Numbered from the stretch's first letter, positions 18,506 through 31,500 are shown. The stretch: DNA of 64,000 nt from Bugulina stolonifera (GCA_935421135.1 OW285195.1:4378701-4442700), one strand, 5' to 3'. Notes: generated from the letters alone by a model not told the origin. Translations and numbers: made by a program.

Positions 18506-21500
18506 CTAAGGGCCATTATAGTTGCCTGAATGCCGAGGCCCGTTATACTGCCCACCACGCCGAGGTCCGTTGAACTGAGATCCGTGACGTGGTCCATTGA
18601 ATGGCCCAGAGTTCCTTGGGCCATTATATGGTCCAGAATTTCGAGGTCCATTATACTGTCCTTGATTACGGGGCCCATTGAATGGCCCGGAGTTGCCGGG
18701 TCCATTGAAGTTACCAGAGTTTGACCCAAAGTTGCCTGGTCTCGGGCCCCTGAAGTCATTTCGATGTCCATTAAAGTTGTCATTTCTAAAGTCTGACCGT
18801 TGCCAGTTATTGCTAGAGTTTGGGGTGTTACCGAGAAGTGGTGGACCCGCCCCACCTGCACCAAGGTAAGGCTGTGAGTCATTGGGCTCACTAGGATGGT
18901 CTCCAAGTAGGGATGGTCCAGATGATTCTCCAGAAACTGAAACAGAAGGCAGCTGGTTATAGTATAGTCAGGTGTGACCATAGTATATACAATATACAGT
19001 ATATCATAGTATACAGAATATAACAGTGTACAGTGTAGTCTCCTTAGTACACCAAACATTATTCTAATATAAACTTTTAGTGCATTAAATCAAATGTATT
19101 TGTCAATGGAGTTATTACTTGCATAGCTGAAAATTAGTGTAGCCTAGTACTTAATGGAATTCCTTATTCGTGAAGAAAGGTAAATTGGTATCAACAGCAG
19201 ATGCACAGCAACAGATAAAGTACAGACAAGATGTGATGTTTGATTGATAAAATGATGCTTACTTGCAGTACCTAGTTTGGAAGGCCTCGCCACAGCTATG
19301 CAATATACTATAGCTATGTTGTATACCTATAGCATATACATGTAGTAATACTGTATATGACTAGCACATGCAGTATAGGCCTACCTATAGCATGTGGTAA
19401 ATAGCATATGACTAGCCTACGCTGTATACCTATAGCATGCAGTATGTAGCATAGGAGTAGCATATGCAGTACACATGTTTAATATGAAGCACACAAACCT
19501 TTATGGAAACGGTGAGGTACAGATTTGCCTTCCCAGGCTGCAGCAAATGACTGGTCTATCTTCTTAGTGAATGTGTATTTGGCTTTCCTCTCCTGCAGGA
19601 ACACCTCTGATGTCATATTCTTTCCGTCCATACTTAACCCTGGTATCCCATCCTTATTACTAGCTACAAGCAACAACAATACAGCTAGTAGTCAGTAGTT
19701 AGTAGTCAGTAGCTAGTAGTCAGTAGTTAGTAGTCAGTAGCTAGTAGTCAGTAGCTAGTAGTCAGTAGCTAGTAGTCAGTAGCTAGTAGTCAGTAGCTAG
19801 TAGTCAGTAGCTAGTAGTCAGCAGCTAGTGATCAGGAGATAGGAGTCAGTAGATACTGGTCAGGAGATAGTAGTCAGTAGATAGTGGTCAGTAGATAGTG
19901 GTCAGGAGATAGTAGTCAGTAGATAGTGGTCAGTAAATGGTACTCACATTGTTTCATCTTCTGCATCAGCTCATCATCTATGCCCATACCAGGCAGCATT
20001 GCAGGAGCAGAGTTACTAGTGAGAGCTGAGGAGGAGATGGAGCTGCCAGAGTTGATCTGGTGGTGCTGATCATCCAGCTCATCCTCCACGGGCAGCAGAT
20101 TGAGGTTGTATCTATCCTTCATCGTATCCCCAGGTTTGTTCCTTGCCCAGAACTTGGTGGAGTGATCATTGCTACCTACATAATGGTCATAGAGGTGGTA
20201 GTTTACCTGCACTAGTATGACACCAACTCACCTGTACTAGCATGACACTAACTCACCTGTACTAGCATGACACTAACTCACCTGTACTAGCATGACATTA
20301 ACTCACCTGTACTAGCATGACACTAACTCACCTGTACTAGCATGACACTAACTCACCTGTACTAGCATGACACCAACTCACCTGTATTAGCATGACACCA
20401 ACTCACCTGTACTAGCATGACACCAACTCACCTGTACTAGCATGACACCAACTCACCTGTACTAGCATGACACTAACTTACCTGTTACAAGTATATGTCC
20501 GAGAGGGTGCCAGGCCATGCTCCATATAAACCCTTCATGAGCTGTGTCATTAGAACCCACTTCCTTATCAGTTCTACCAAGAGAGTTAGTCCAATGATAG
20601 CAGTTTTATATTATATTACAGAGTTCATACTATTGATACAAGGTCCATAGTAAAAGTGTTACATGCTTATTATACTTCCACGGTGCTCTGCGCCAATAGG
20701 ATCGCTCTAAAACCAAAGTAGTTGAGCGGCAACGAACAATTACCGATAAAACAATGAAGATTTTGTCAAGAGTGGCGAAAAATTGTCCTCAGATTGGCTA
20801 GAAGTACCTGTAATGCTCGCTCATTATTTTCAGGATACATGATGTTTATACCGATAGCATCAATAGAAGAGGCAAGCATTTACAGGAGGTTAAACATGAG
20901 GAAAAAGCCAAAAGGTTCGAGTCGACCTACAGTGTAGCAGTGCAGTGTAGCAGTGCAGACCAACGGTGGTACAAGTACCCTCTTTACGCAGACTGTCAAC
21001 TACTTTTGGCTCGTTACGTCAACCTATAATTTTGTAGCCAAAGCGTTTGTCATAGGTTGGGCGGTCGTTAACGAGCAACGTTCGGCCAATTTTGGTTAAA
21101 GAACCACGGCAAACAACTATGAGCATCGTTTACTTGATAAACTTGTATCATAGGAACTTTGGTTATACATGTATGACTGATGAAGTATTTGCTAAACTCT
21201 GTGGGGATGAGATTACTGAAAGATTCCTCAATTATTACAATTTTAAAGAAATTGATTGGAACCAGAGAATGGTGTTAGTATGTAGGACTAGGAACTAAGG
21301 CTAGGACTAGGAACTAAGACTAGTAGTGTCTACTATCACCACTCGCTTTAATCTAGTCTACGTACCCGACACTCCAGAACTTTACAGCACCGTCTGAACC
21401 TCCGCTGGCAAAGAAGTCTTCGTATATAGGATGCCATGATACAACTATTGGTGAAAGGAAGAGAAGACATGATACAATAACGTCAAATGAGTCTACAGTT

Positions 21501-24500
21501 AAACTAAAACATAGTGAGTGAAACAAGTTTCAAATACAGAAGCAGAGCAATGCTCCGACTTGTAACACAAATTCATATTCACAAATGACGTAAATATGTG
21601 TATAGCATACTTGTAGCCTCTTTTTGGTGGCCTTTAAACGTCTGAAATTCACTTTTCATATTTCTGATATCAAATAGTTTGAGTAAGTGATCTCTAGAAG
21701 CTGTGAGGAACCAGTTGCCGTTCTTATTCCACTTCATTGACATTACAGTGCTTTTGTGGGCGTGTCTGCAGGAGATGAGTAATAACATGTAACTAACAAT
21801 TACTATAACATTATGAACTCAACGATTGACTTTTAGCATAAAAACAATTTATTACAGAGACAAAACATTTACCCTGTACTTATTCGAGACATGTAATGTG
21901 TGGTTATGTATTTGTAGTTACATAATAGGCTATAATTATATTACAACATATAGTACATATACAGACATCTATAACACTTTTATAGAACACCTCTGTGTGT
22001 GCAAACTAATGGTTCAGTCAACTTACATCGTACTAAGACTAGTTCCAGTTCTTGCATCCCACAATTTAATTGGCTGTTGACTGTCTTTACTTCCTGAGAC
22101 GATAATTGACTTCTGTGGGTGCCAGTCGACACACTTGACATCGGCTCCGTGACCTATATATTAGTGACTCATTATTGTACGAGAGGTTAGACAAGAAGTG
22201 GGGACACTATTATCCCGTTGAGTCTGATATCGCTACCAACACGATGACAAAACCACATTTACATGTACATTCATGTATATAAACAACAGTGTATGCCAGA
22301 GCATCATAGAGCTAATGAGGACACAGGACTGTCCAATCACAGTCCCTCTTAGCCAGGTCATTATAACTTATAGAGAGGAAGAAGTTGATTTACATCTAAA
22401 TGGATTCGTATTATATACAACATGTAAATTCAGGTGAAATCGATACATCGATTTCACCTGAATTTACGTGTTGTATATAATACTCACATGTGAGTGTTAG
22501 GCCATTGTTGCAGATCAGCTAAGATTGAGGAGAACAATACTAGTTGGTTGGATAAAGAAATGAGGGACTAACCTTTTAGTATTCTTTCCTCGGTGCACCG
22601 AGCAAAGTCAAATATTCTGACTGATCCGTCATCTGAACACGAGGCAAACTTGTTGTCTGTCGGACAGAAACTTAGACCTCTGACAGCCTCCTTGTGAGCC
22701 TGTGGTACATAGTGGGTGTGGTTATTATGGTAGATATGTGGGTGTGGTTATTGTGGTAGATATGTGGGTGTGGTTATTGTGGTAGATATGTGGGTGTAGT
22801 TATTGTGGTAAATACAGTACATCAGTGCCACAATAATAATTAGGGATATAAGCACATTATGATCTACAAAAGTGTGAAGGTTATTATCCCACAATACATC
22901 AATGCCACGCCTCTGTAAATGCAGCAGGTGCGTGTGTCACATCGATATAAATGTAGCAGGTGCTCATAAAATTGAACAGTAGAATAGGCCTAGTTGTAGC
23001 GGTGCCCAACCTGAAACATCTTTACGTTGTTCATGTTACTCTGCCAGTACTTGACGAACCCATTGTGGTCGGCAGTCATCATCCAGTTATCATTGTGACT
23101 CCATATCATAGATCTGACAGAGGAATCATGTGCCTGTAGGTGAAACAACGAGAGTATATGGCAGTTGTACTGTGTAGTAACATCATGTCATTTAGCAGTG
23201 GTACTGTGTAGTAACACCATGTCATAGTCTACGTGTAGTAGGCCTATAACCTATCCGTAGTATAACCTATAGCCTACGTGTAGTATAACCTATAACCTAT
23301 CCGTAGTATAACCTATAGCCTACGTGTAGTATAACCTATAACCTATCCGTAGTATAACCTATAGCCTACCTGTAGGATAGTCTCAAAATTGAAAGTCAAG
23401 CCATTCCATAGAGTAAACTCCCCACTCGAGGCTCCAGTTATTAACCTACGACCTTCAGGAGTCCACTGTAATACATAGCGACATAGGCCTAGATATGCGA
23501 GTAGCTTTAAAGGAATTCACTGTAACATCATGTACTGCGCGAAGAACTAAAGATTTTCAAACATTCACAAACTTTACAACTACCACCATGATACTGATTG
23601 AGAACTGTTGAACACCAGTCCTATGTTGTTGATCAAGACTGAATACCGCTTTAGGCTTGCATGTAGCACCTGCTACTGCTATGGGCGATGAAACATTATC
23701 AATAATGCATCAATCAAGAGCAGTAGGTTATACAAAGCTACCCACTAGAGGGCGCTGAAAGGACACATTGTAGATTGGGAACTTACTTACCGCTACACAG
23801 AATATGGGGCACCTGATTTTATTAGTTGACTGTCGTATAAACTTTGTGGTTACACAGTTAATGGGATTGCATCGCATAGCACTGGGAGTTGTCAGTCCAC
23901 TGACATACAGGGCATCTGGTAGAAGTGCTGGTGACTCATCACAGTCTTTTAGGTACAGACGATTCTATATAATGACATGAGCATTAAATAGTGGGGACAA
24001 CTCTTTATAGTAATATGTACATTAGATAGTGGGGGCAACTCTACATAGTAACATGTACATTAGATGTGGGGACAACTCAGTATAGTAACATATACATTAG
24101 ATGCGGGGGACTCAATGACAATACTTGATACAGATGATTCACAATAACAGCATAGCACCTGATAGTAAATGATGGTTTATATAACAGGATTACAGAGAGC
24201 AGGCTTCACCTTGTATTGTGATGGGGAACAACACTAGTAACACACTCCACCCAATGACAGCAATGCAGCACTGGTAATGCTGTTTGCATTAGACTTAGAG
24301 ATCGGCTTGCTGGCAAATAACTTGTTGTTCAAACAATAGTGAGAGTATGACAACTCCAACTTCTTTCTGTTTGAGAGATTTCACAGGCTGAACAATTGCA
24401 AAATGCAAGCACTATATAAACTATGGTGTCCAGTATACTATAGCTAGAACACACCTAACACAGAACTGGTAACAACCCCATTAAAACAAACCAGTCAGGT

Positions 24501-26358
24501 AAATGAATCATCGCTGTTGTATACCAACCCCAACCATTACACACTCAGCCACAACTGGTTTCACTGTCACTTCAAAACATTATATGAAAAAAAGAAGACA
24601 ACTTCGCCAAACAGCGAATTCCCAATCAGCAATACAACTGCGTGAAGTTTCATCACAACCTTGTATGGGAACAGGGATGGAACCTTTCAGGCTTATCAGC
24701 TATTGATCATAATTGGAAGTTGTCCTTTCGGAAAATGAGAGAGGACAACTTCTAATTATGATCAACAGTTTATCTGTGCTGTGGACAGAACAACATAATA
24801 TTATGTAGACACTGACCGAGTAGAGCTGTGTTGAGAGATAATACATTCCATTGTTGACCACCTGCAAGGTCATTATATATATAATAATGGTTAGCTGCAC
24901 ATGCTATGAAAAGGTACATTACCTGTAATGTTTTCAGTACTGTGGAGTTGTAATCTATAGTCTTTCTGTGTGAGCTCTTTTTAGCCTTGTTCCCTAATGA
25001 TACAAAGTCATATATAATCAATGGGACATCAATTTACCCTCCCCAAATACACATGCCCATAAGTTTTTAATATGCAGTAAAAATGTACAGGAGGGTGAAT
25101 TGATTCCTTATGCCTCACGTTTGAGCAAGACCTGACTTGACAAGTCAATATATTACATGCTACCAACCTTTGACAAGAAAACCTTGACAGTGACCCCAAG
25201 TCCCCTACACAATAAAATTTTGCAATAGAACCAAGGACATAGGAGTAAATCAATTGTGTAAATATCTGCTCCATATAGTTGGTGCTTTTCAATAGAATTT
25301 TAGTATAAGTTATCTCTCTTGTGCAATGAGATTACCCCAAACACTCTTGTTATATTGGTCTATGCTGTGCATCCATCTTCGGCATAAACAGTTAGTAGAG
25401 CCTATTTGTGCATAGAGATTGAAGACCAGGATCCAAGCCCGACAATAAGTCAAGTCATTTAAAAAAATGTGGAGATAAGTCAAGTCAAAGTCAAGTCTGC
25501 ACTGCCTCAAGTCAAATCATCACACAGTGCAAGTCAAGAGTCATGATTAATCAAAGTCAAGTCACCACACACTGCATGTAGTAACATTGGTGTAGATGGT
25601 CTAGACTGGCGTGTTGTAGTAATGTAACAATGTTACATTGTATCCAAACAGCTCATGGTACCCAGTTTCCACTGAGTAACCCAACTTCTTACCATAGCAC
25701 AACAAAACTCATGTAATAGTAATAATGCATGTGTGCATACGCCATCCATTGATTTTATTTTATTTCCCGAAAATCTGCCATATTGACTTGGTAAACCCAT
25801 AAGTCCATGTCGTTCACTTTTCCCAGTCAAATCAAGTCCGTTGATATCTAAGTCTTTTTTTATTTGATTATATTATTTCATCATTAACCGAGTCAAGTCA
25901 AGTTTGTAATTATATACAAATGTAAATCAGAAGTCATGTTGACCTGTGACCTGATTGAAACTACAACTTGGACCCAGCTCTGCCAAAACTCGAGATGCTC
26001 ATCAACTATTATTACACATGTTTATGACTGCACCGATATCTCCCTAATCAGATCACTGCATCACGTAAACTTGGTTTACTCTACTAATTAACACTCACAC
26101 ACCTTGACTGTAATTATTCATTGGAGTATAGCCAGGCCGGTGCTCCGCCCAAGGACGTGGTGTTCGGCCATCATTTATCTGTCCAGCAAAACCCGGTGGC
26201 CTAAATCTTGATGAAGAAGGAAAAGGGCTCCTCTGAAATCTCGGTCTGTAACCACTGTTGTCATGCCTCATTGGGCCACCCCCATCAAACCTTGGCCTTT
26301 GAAAGTATGGATGCTGCTGTGGTGCTCCAGGCGGTGACTGCATAGTGGTCGCTGCCAT
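18506..26358 (-). CDS. WDR33: WDR33, pre-mRNA 3'-end processing WD-repeat protein
   Basis: WDR33 is the CPSF subunit that, with CPSF30, recognises the AAUAAA signal. Thirteen minus-strand exons (low to high): 18506-18936, 19499-19663, 19948-20175, 20482-20573, 21366-21444, 21611-21765, 22027-22153, 22573-22699, 23011-23133, 23370-23465, 23791-23964, 24923-24993 and 26103-26358. They total 2124 nt, 707 aa. Start ATG at 26358 begins [18 protein letters not shown] (about 94-100) matches the conserved N-terminal motif. WD blades run to about residue 450 and include [46 protein letters not shown] and [31 protein letters not shown] follows as in other WDR33 proteins. The human protein (1336 aa) has a collagen-like tail; here the tail is only about 140 residues of [13 protein letters not shown] repeats ending in NYNGP. 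It lies head to head with SSU72. Confidence 0.97.
19683..19937. repeat. 14-bp minisatellite in WDR33 intron
   Basis: About 18 units of a 14-bp AGTAGCTAGTAGTC-like repeat grade into a GATAGTGGTCAGTA variant. It fills most of the intron between the exons at 19499-19663 and 19948-20175. Confidence 0.9.
20203..20485 (-). repeat. 25-bp minisatellite whose unit contains a 5' splice site
   Basis: About eleven 25-bp units fill almost the whole intron 20176-20481. Read on the coding (minus) strand each unit carries ACAGGTGAGTTAGTG, and the true donor of the exon 20482-20573 is AACAG|GTAAGTTAGTG, which is the outermost unit. Ten further CAG|GTGAGT-type donors follow at 25-nt spacing. Confidence 0.9.
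21119..21298 (+). other. Small + strand open frame inside a WDR33 intron, possibly a Sec7-like fragment
   Basis: From ATG 21119 a 59-residue frame runs antisense to WDR33 within the intron 20574-21365. It contains [29 protein letters not shown] and [13 protein letters not shown]. The spacing of LY, FLNYYNF and ID..QRM recalls part of an EFA6/PSD-type Sec7 domain, recognised only from memory. A donor-like GTATGT lies at 21279. It could be a captured exon, a retained gene fragment or chance. Confidence 0.25.
22408..22483. repeat. Near-perfect 76-bp palindrome
   Basis: Two 37-nt arms (22408-22444 and 22447-22483) are complementary except for one position, with a 2-nt centre in CGATACATCG. It lies in the WDR33 intron 22154-22572. 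As RNA it would form a 37-bp hairpin with almost no loop. Confidence 0.95.
22710..22811. repeat. 26-bp tandem repeat, four units
   Basis: The units contain GTGGGTGTGGTTATTGTGG. They lie just upstream (in gene direction) of the WDR33 exon 22573-22699. Confidence 0.9.
23223..23369 (-). repeat. Tandem repeat abutting a WDR33 splice donor
   Basis: Alternating CCTATAGCCTACGTGTAG and CCTATAACCTATCCGTAG units end exactly at the donor of the exon 23370-23465. The intron therefore begins GTAGGCTATAGGTTATAC, which recurs in the array. Confidence 0.8.
23985..24110. repeat. About 50-bp tandem repeat, three units
   Basis: Units contain GGGGACAACTC and TAGTAACATGTACATTAGAT. They are diverged by several substitutions and small indels. 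Located in the WDR33 intron 23965-24922. Confidence 0.8.
24703..24765. repeat. Dispersed GACAACTT hairpin element, best copy
   Basis: This 63-bp inverted repeat has 27-nt arms starting TTGATCATAATTGGAAGTTG and ending AATTATGATCAA, with two mismatches and a 9-nt loop. Other full copies are at 7333, 12786 and 34612; half copies are near 6430, 15272, 17930, 24596 and 63927. A short MITE or a structured repeat is likely. Located in a WDR33 intron. Confidence 0.85.
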
Positions 26359-28533
26359 GCTGGGCAGCAACTAGTAACTTGCAAATGATGACACTTTGCA
26401 GCCAAACACCAAGTTCTCGTCTCTACAGGATTGCACTAAAAGTCATGAACATCAATAGCCATCTATATAAAGATAATAACTATTTACAGAATTTATTGGT
26501 TTCCATAAACCATATTAGCCATTTCCATATCTTAACAGACAACCAGGATTAAGATACAACTTAGACCTTTATATTTACTGATCCAGTTGAAGAGGTATCA
26601 AAACTATAAAAATATGGTGAATGTGGTTTCAATGTAAAAAACGCCTAACTAGTTCCTTAGTCTCATTCTCCTACTCTTTCTGTATATATATGCCACTTTC
26701 AAAACCTACTTGACAACGATTATCACCTCCCCAGACTCTCCACTTATTGATATGTCAAATTAATGAAGGTAGACTACTTATAGTACAAGCTGCAATACCT
26801 ACTAGTAACCTATTGCAAGTAGCCTATTCATTTAAATAAATAAAAATTGAATTTCTCCTGATAACTTCAGTTAGTGCTTTAGCCAGAACAGTCAGGTTAG
26901 CACAATTGGCATCGTCAAGTATGATTGTCTATTTACATCCAGGTCTAAAACTAAAACTAGCAATAACCAAGTGCTCAAACTACTCCTAGTGATGATATCA
27001 AACGCCTGTTTGAGGTTAGGGGTTGAACGTATTTCGGAACGTCTGGTTGCAAACTGAAATTTTTGAACAGTTGCTAATTCTTAGAACACTCGCACTGATA
27101 ACTTTAATTTAAGATTAGGGACTATGGCGTCACTAGTAGAAGTTGAAGAAGGAATAGTAAAAAAAGCAGAACATCGTAGCAAATTAGTAGGCAAAGTGGA
27201 TTTACAATAATAAGAGAATACTTCATAATTATGACTATAGTGTCAGCCGCTCATTACACAGATCCTCCACTGAACAAGGGACAACTTGAAAATTTTCGGC
27301 TGCAAAGCGAGGTTGAGTAGACCAGGCATCATGATCATGTGATGCTTCAATTTTATTTTAGTCTGGGATCTAAATAACTGCTTGCTAGGATAGGTTTTTA
27401 TGCTTACAACAACACTACTAAACCTACAGATGAGAAGCTCTTCATGACTTGTATGAAACAAAAATGCAGCAGAGCATTGACCGAGTCACACAATCACAAT
27501 TTGTACCACTATATCACATGATTAATTGGTGACCATTAGGTACATTGTGGTGATCATATAACCGCCCATGTAGTAGGCCTAGCTAGTAAGCAAGGACAAA
27601 ATGAGCGAAACTATTAGTAAAAAGTAAGAGTGCTACATTACATGCACTGTAGGCTACTAAACTGTGCGTGCTACAGTTGGAGTTTAGTTTTGACTCTCCG
27701 TGAAAGTCACTTGATATCTTGGCTTTATTTTATATTTACTTGTTCTATGTAATAAGAATAATAAATCATGGAACAGTACAGCTGGGCTTCTTACACTGGA
27801 CAGGAAACAATGTGCCTTGAGAGAAGCGCTAGTTCAGTTGGCTTAGCTTCCAAATCAAAATGCATACAAGTCAAAGATCTATCTTTGTATAAGTTCAATT
27901 CACCTTGTATTTATAAATTTCACTAAAAGCAGTAACACTCCGATCGACATTAACCTGTCGCGGTACCACTCGAACGAAGGTACCGATAACCCTCCCTCAA
28001 ATACCACTGTTATAGTGAATGCCTTATTACGATACCAACAAACGGAAGCGCATTAAATATGCTCCGTGATGTTATGGGTCAAACAGATGAGATCGACTTA
28101 TCTTTTTTGTAGAAGTGGGAACTACAAGATTAAAACTCGGTTGAACTAGCTAGGGAAAGTTGAATCAGCTAGAATAATAAATAGTCTTTTTTACAAAGGC
28201 ATGCTGAATTTTGAGATTCACTCTTTGAGCTATTTAGCTTATCTTTAGAGCTGAAGTTTAAAAAAGAACATATATTTTCTAGAATAAGCGATATTAATTT
28301 CCCGTGATGTGTGGTATTTTTTTCAATCAGGTTTTAATGTTGTATTTCTCCATTGAGATCCACAAGTAAATTACCATTGACTCCATTAGATTATGAATAG
28401 ACGTCAAAGTAACACAGTTATTTTAAACTGAGAATGATTTTTGGTAAAATAAAAATTGATAGTACTTTTAGACTTTAGGGGTACTTGCAATATCCTCGCA
28501 GTGCTTGCACTCTTTTGAAGGACCCGATGAAAG
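26359..28533. promoter_or_regulatory. Divergent intergenic region between WDR33 and SSU72
   Basis: The two start codons face away from each other across 2.2 kb. I see no TATA box that I would trust. Two small + strand open frames are present: 27124-27210 (28 codons, start context GGGACTATGG) and 27768-27926 (52 codons, MEQYSWASYTGQE). Neither is recognised. A promoter role is inferred from arrangement only. Confidence 0.4.
27768..27926 (+). CDS. Small open reading frame, 52 codons, unrecognised
   Basis: The frame begins MEQYSWASYTGQETM and ends PCIYKFH before TAA. The first 40 residues have mixed composition with Ser, Cys and Glu rather than the Tyr/Ile/Leu bias of AT-rich noncoding frames here. 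There is no signal peptide or domain that I can see. It lies in the WDR33-SSU72 spacer and could be a short peptide, a first exon or chance. Confidence 0.2.
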   Translation: MEQYSWASYTGQETMCLERSASSVGLASKSKCIQVKDLSLYKFNSPCIYKFH

Positions 28534-31500
28534 ATGATTTCACAGAACTTCAAATTGGCAGTGGTGTGTTCGAGTAACCAAAATCGAAGTATGGAGGCCC
28601 ACAACTTCTTAGTGTGAGTAGGCCCTACCTACTACATGGCCGTAACTATCTAGGCGGCTCAGGCGGCCCTAGCCGCCTGAACTTTTTGTTAAAAGAAGAA
28701 AAAATTAAGCTAATATCGGAAGGCATAGGTACCGTGCCCCACATGATATAAACATACTCTGATGAAAATGATGCTACTATGTGCATAATTATATTGATGG
28801 CTAATTTTTGCGTGAAGTCACTGCTGATTAGATAGCGTAATTGGTAGAGTGCTTGGTCTTCATGCATAAGGACACGAGTTCGAATCCCACTGAGGGATGT
28901 TTTTTTTTTCATTTTAGTAATTCACTCAATTTGTTAGCTATAAAATGACAATACTAATCTCATCTGTAAGATAGGATAACTGCATGTGTAATTCTGCATT
29001 CAACAATAAGAAATGCCCTAAGATTGCATGCACAGTGTGCCCACCCACCTCATTTGTTCCACTTCGAACACTGTTCTTCAGGGTTTGGGAACCCTGGAAT
29101 ACCACTCTCCATCTCTATCCATCAACTAAATTTGCACTATTTCCCCTCTTATAATGTGTGTACATTTTTAGGCCTAAGTCATGTAATGATGAAAAGGACT
29201 ACAATGGTACGTCATGGCCAAGCCAAACAGAGAAGCACTCTTTCGCAGTGTACTAGTTTGAAGTTTACTATTTGCAGATTACTATGCAACATTTTGTACT
29301 TTTGTACCATCACGTATAGCTCAAATATGCATCAAAATGGCTGTTTTTGTGTGAATTTTCAAAAACTTTTTGTGGGAGGTGCCCCACCCTCCTTCCCCCA
29401 TCCCGCACACACTCTCCCCACACCGCTACTGTTAGCCAGTCCAATTTTGGCCGCCTCAACTTTTTCAGGAAAGTTACCCCCCTGTACTAGTCATGTTTTT
29501 TCGTAGTAGTTGTACAAGTATGAAGTAACAAGTATATGTACATGATTAGAATAGCAAAATTGTCAATAGAGAGGATTAGCGAGTAAAGCAACATCATTAA
29601 TAGCTTGAGTAACAGTAGAGTAGAAGTGGTGCAGTTAAGTTCAAGTTGTACGAAAAATTCAAATGAAATTGAACACCCGCCTGTAAGTGGTGCAAGAGAC
29701 ATTCAGACAAAATACCTTGGTGTAATCATACAATCAAGTTTGAAATTCCGCAAACATTTAGGGCCTAACGACCAAAGTGCGAAAAGACAAAAGACAGTTA
29801 GGTGTGATCCAATGTGCTCTTCACAATGCTCCCCATAATCAAATGCACAATTGGTACCGTGCACTAGCCTCTGTAGCCCACATGTTGCCGTAGCTGTGTG
29901 GGATACGTCTCTAGAGTACCTGGTTAATGACATTGAGATAATGCGGCGTAAAGCAATCTGTTTCGTATCAAAACTAAAGGAAAGGGATAGTATAATGTAG
30001 GAACGAAATCATCTTCAGCTTGAGACTCTCGCTGAAAGACGAGCTAAGATCAGACACTCTCTCTTGCTACGACTACTCTTGAATGAAGAAAATGACAGGT
30101 CGCTTATATACCCTTATGAAGAACCAACAAATGAGAGAGCCAGTAATGTGGTAGTAACTAGATCAGCATCTCCTAGTGATCCGCCAACCACGTATGCTAG
30201 AAAGTCTACATACCACAAACTGTAAGGGAATTTAAAATGAAACTTTGATCTGCAGTTGATGCACGCTGATAGAACCAAGTTACACGATGAGTGACATAGG
30301 CCTACACTGACAATATTACGCTGGCTAAGGATTTAAATTAATAGAGGCATACCACTGGCTACATGCTCTAGTATGAGCTAAAGAAGAAGAGGTAAGAGGT
30401 AGGCACGCTGCACATACAATTGTAGGCCTAAAGCAATGCAGTAGTAAGCCTATAGCATAGCATTTAGGCCTATAACAATAATCATAACTATTTTATTATA
30501 ATAACATTATCTGACTGTAAACTAATGTGATTAAATATCTGAATATACATGTATGTAGGTCTACATCACATAGGCCTCTATACCTAAAAGATAAAAATAT
30601 GTTAACTTCTTACATTATTATTATACCGATGATGTGTGAAGATCAACCAACTTTGAAAAACATAATAAATACATATATGACCTATTAATACTGCGTATAC
30701 ACTTGCGTAATTGCGTTGCAATAAAAGGGTTGACATAGGCCTAATTGTAAAACGAGAAAAATATTGCTAATCAATGAGTTTCCATGCTTTTTCCTCATCC
30801 GAGAATCTCAGTAGAAAAACTAAGTTGCAAAAAATTGCAATGAATTTCTGTTGTCAGTTGTATTGTTGTTTATTGTAATCATATAACAAAAGAAACGGTC
30901 TACGGTTAACGGTCTGCCATGCTTCAATCAGATTTTGGGACGGAAATCGCGACGATTCATATATGTTGCAATGCTGCCGGTCAGCATCTCGGCTCCGAGC
31001 TGTGCTAAGACCTTGGGACCGGGACCCCCTGCATCACTGGCGGGGCTATAGTATTAGGCCCTCGACCCTAACCAAGGGTGGGTTGGGTACCCGACCCATT
31101 AGTGTTAGAACTCGGGCTATATACTTGGAGTTGTCTCCCTAATACAAGGAAACACAACTCCTCATGAGGTCACTGTAACATGTTTACACTAACAGAGGTC
31201 ATAGGCTACACATGCATAACCACAGTACATGAACGGAAACCATCATTTCATGCGAGCGAAGCTAGCAAATTTGTGCAATGACACTTGCGTCGCAGACCAA
31301 GCACGAAGTGCTTGTAATAATAATAATAATAATAGCTGTGGCACCAAACTCAATTCTTTAACTTGGCTGTATGATTATATAGGCTTAATTTTAGAGATGG
31401 GGTAGGCATACACTGCAATCAATGTGTTGGCATGCCCATAATTTCTAACTCGAATATTTTAGAGAAGTAGCTAGTAGGCTGGATTGAATGCTTTGTGTGG

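Noticed and set aside
18499..19059. 186-codon minus-strand frame
   Set aside because: It is out of frame with WDR33; the correct frame of the same exon reads the NGPR-repeat tail and joins in phase to the upstream exon.
28825..28898. Functional tRNA gene
   Set aside because: Box A and B are present but acceptor and T stems do not pair.
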